A stretch of DNA of 6,816 bases from Candidatus Parvarchaeota archaeon (GTDB lineage: Archaea > Micrarchaeota > Micrarchaeia > Anstonellales > VGKX01), in the NCBI GenBank assembly GCA_016866895.1, contig VGKX01000055.1, forward strand, positions 1 to 6,816. Direction: 5' to 3'. The notes below the pieces were generated by a model, which was not told where the DNA came from, did not search any database, and was given only the letters and a program-made list of their open reading frames with translations. Both the position numbers and the translations under genes were made by a program. Within the stretch, counting starts at the first letter, position 1. The number at the start of each line of letters is the position of its first letter. Shown piece after piece: positions 5,577 to 6,816 of this stretch.

Positions 5577-6566
5577 ATGGCATTACCAAAAGCTTTTTTC
5601 ACATATCTCTTTATCTTGGTGATTCTAGGTTCTGCTATCACACACTCGGCTTATGCAGAAATAAGATATCTTTATCCTCGAGAAGCATCTGTTGTATTTG
5701 ACAGAAACGTTTCCGGCGCAGGCTCTCTTACAACTTTCAGATACAGCGTCAAAATAGATCCAAAAAATATTTCAATCGAGTGCAAGGCATATTTCGCTAA
5801 ATACACTGCTAGCGGCCCCGGCCCAACATATGATCTTGTGAACACGGCGGTGCCGCAAAATACAAAAGCTGCCACATTCACCTACCGGCTTGAAAATGGT
5901 TTTAAATATTCCTGGTATGTTGTCTGCACTCCACTTGATTCTTCCATCACTCTGATAAATTATTACATCCATCCGGGCAAGTCTCGGCGTAGCAATTATA
6001 ACTTTTCACATTTTCATGCCACCAGCCTTTTCACCAATCCAAAAAACTGGATTATCATAAAAAAACCTCTTGTGGAGATTAGCTATCGGTCTTCAATCGC
6101 GAATGCCTCATTTCCAACTTCCTGCACCCTATTTTTTGAAGGTAAAACATACCAAATCAACACATCCGGCAGTTATCGCCGCAAATTCCTTCTTGAAGAT
6201 GGGGATTATTTCTGGTATCTTAAGTGCAGAAACGGGGAATTTAACGAGACAACTCCCGAATACTACTTCATTGTGGAGACCAATTATACTGTAACCATAC
6301 CAGCCTTGCACAACTCTTCTGGTGCCGCACTCCCAAGTCCTGTTGACTTAAGCTATGTCTACAATTCATATCCTGGCACAATGAAAAAACCTCAACGCAT
6401 TTTCGGCTGCAAGCTTTATGTGGACGGCTCTGTTAGAGATTCCATGGCCTCCATGAAATTCAATGAAACAAGGCAGTTTAATCTGACATTATCGCAAGGC
6501 GAGCACAAAGCATTTGTTGCCTGCAGACAAGCATATTCAGGCGAATACGTTTTTGCAGTGGAGTAG
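5577..6566 (+). CDS. Secreted glycoprotein-like protein with three Cys-pair Ig-like repeats
   Basis: This 329-aa protein has a signal peptide: MALPK, a hydrophobic core (6-21) and a cleavage site after THSAYA (residue 27). The mature part has exactly six cysteines in three pairs: 69/117, 183/217 and 278/316. Each pair sits in a similar unit, starting C-x-[LA]-[YF]-[FV] (CKAYF, CTLFF, CKLYV). It ends with a glycine 8-9 residues before the second Cys, in GFKYSWYVVC, GDYFWYLKC and GEHKAFVAC. This looks like a disulfide-closed Ig-like beta-sandwich repeated three times. There are ten N-x-S/T sequons (Asn 44, 64, 142, 176, 195, 223, 236, 246, 296, 302), so archaeal N-glycosylation is likely. No C-terminal membrane helix or anchor motif is seen, so it is either released or held by other surface proteins. 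The coding DNA looks more AT-rich than its neighbours by eye. Exact function is unknown. Confidence 0.8.
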   Translation: MALPKAFFTYLFILVILGSAITHSAYAEIRYLYPREASVVFDRNVSGAGSLTTFRYSVKIDPKNISIECKAYFAKYTASGPGPTYDLVNTAVPQNTKAATFTYRLENGFKYSWYVVCTPLDSSITLINYYIHPGKSRRSNYNFSHFHATSLFTNPKNWIIIKKPLVEISYRSSIANASFPTSCTLFFEGKTYQINTSGSYRRKFLLEDGDYFWYLKCRNGEFNETTPEYYFIVETNYTVTIPALHNSSGAALPSPVDLSYVYNSYPGTMKKPQRIFGCKLYVDGSVRDSMASMKFNETRQFNLTLSQGEHKAFVACRQAYSGEYVFAVE

Positions 6567-6660
6567 GGGAAAAACCCTAATGCACCAACAGTTCCCCTCC
6601 ATGCACTTTTTACTTTTCCCTGTTTTCCCTTTTTTAATTTTTCCTCTTCCCTGTTTTTTC
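6564..6660 (+). terminator. Small hairpin and long T-rich tract after the secreted-protein gene
   Basis: A 5-bp inverted repeat, TAGGG (6564-6568) and CCCTA (6575-6579), begins at the stop codon. It is followed by a pyrimidine-rich tract (about 6605-6660) with repeated T4-T6 runs, which suits archaeal U-tract termination. Within the tract TTCCCTGTTTT occurs twice (6616-6626 and 6647-6657), suggesting slippage or local duplication. A further 6-bp inverted repeat, CTGCAA (6681-6686) and TTGCAG (6700-6705), follows. No gene is evident between 6567 and 6771. Confidence 0.6.
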
Positions 6661-6724
6661 CATTTCGTCTTTTGTCCCCCCTGCAAGCTTTTTATCGTTT
6701 TGCAGCCCAAATAGCAGCCAAACT

Positions 6725-6735
6725 GTTGCGGCAAC
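6725..6735. repeat. Short palindrome just upstream of a TATA box
   Basis: GTTGC-G-GCAAC is a perfect 5-bp dyad with one central base. It ends 7 nt before the TATA-like element of the right-edge gene, a place where archaeal regulators often bind. At this length chance occurrence is quite possible. Confidence 0.3.
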
Positions 6736-6742
6736 CCAAACA

Positions 6743-6750
6743 AATTTATA
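6743..6750 (+). promoter_or_regulatory. TATA-like box for the right-edge gene
   Basis: AATTTATA is centred about 25 nt before the ATG at 6772, again the leaderless spacing. No Shine-Dalgarno sequence lies between them. Confidence 0.55.
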
Positions 6751-6771
6751 CCAGCCTACCCAATAACTAAA

Positions 6772-6816
6772 ATGGCGGTTCATTGGGGCTCTCTAAAATT
6801 TTCTTCGCGTTGTGCG
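6772..6816 (+). CDS. Partial gene, N-terminal 15 codons only
   Basis: An ATG placed 25 nt after a TATA-like box opens a frame that stays open to the window edge. The visible N-terminus is MAVHWGSLKFSSRCA. Too little is present for a family call. The Arg-Cys at residues 13-14 could be the start of a zinc-binding knuckle such as an AN1-type finger, but this is only a guess from position and context. The 3' part lies outside the window. Confidence 0.45.
   Translation, partial: MAVHWGSLKFSSRCA

Noticed and set aside
6537..6743. Minus-strand ORF of 68 codons near the right end
   Set aside because: It is mostly a Lys/Gly-rich translation of the complement of the T-rich terminator tract and overlaps the end of the secreted-protein gene. 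No promoter or ribosome site supports it.

Overview
The window looks archaeal, most likely from a small-genome DPANN-type lineage (Diapherotrites/Micrarchaeota-like). This placement is an inference; no rRNA or other phylogenetic marker is present. The evidence is a LonB-type AAA+ module (LonB is the archaeal form of Lon), TATA-like boxes (TTTAAATA, TTTTATTTAA, AATTTATA) about 25-35 nt before several start codons, start codons with almost no leader, and two AGGTGA Shine-Dalgarno sites. Genes are tightly packed. Two convergent stop codons are 2 nt apart, and two operon genes are 6 nt apart.

Layout from left to right. A 148-nt leader with a TATA-like box and two inverted repeats precedes a 475-aa LonB-like AAA+ ATPase (+). 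This protein has no protease domain and carries a CxxC...CxxC zinc ribbon between Walker A and Walker B. Convergent to it is a 112-aa exported or membrane protein (-) with a Gly/Lys/Glu-rich linker. Next on the minus strand is a two-gene operon, aguB then aguA, encoding N-carbamoylputrescine amidase and agmatine deiminase. Its upstream region holds four tandem 13-nt AT-rich units and separates it from a divergent three-helix DUF4870/Tic20-like membrane protein (+). A minus-strand gene follows that joins an ATP-cone, an Mrr-like PD-(D/E)xK nuclease and a probable C-terminal helix-hairpin-helix. Divergent from it is a secreted, sequon-rich protein (+) with three cysteine-pair beta repeats. After a T-rich terminator region, a last gene starts leaderlessly and runs off the right edge.

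The only metabolic unit is AguB/AguA. Together they convert agmatine to N-carbamoylputrescine and then to putrescine, CO2 and ammonia. No arginine decarboxylase lies in the window, so the agmatine source must be elsewhere. The other genes seem to be separately transcribed and do not obviously form one system.

The points most worth a second look are the protease-less zinc-ribbon LonB-like ATPase, the 13-nt repeat array in the polyamine operon promoter, and the ATP-cone/Mrr/HhH nuclease.
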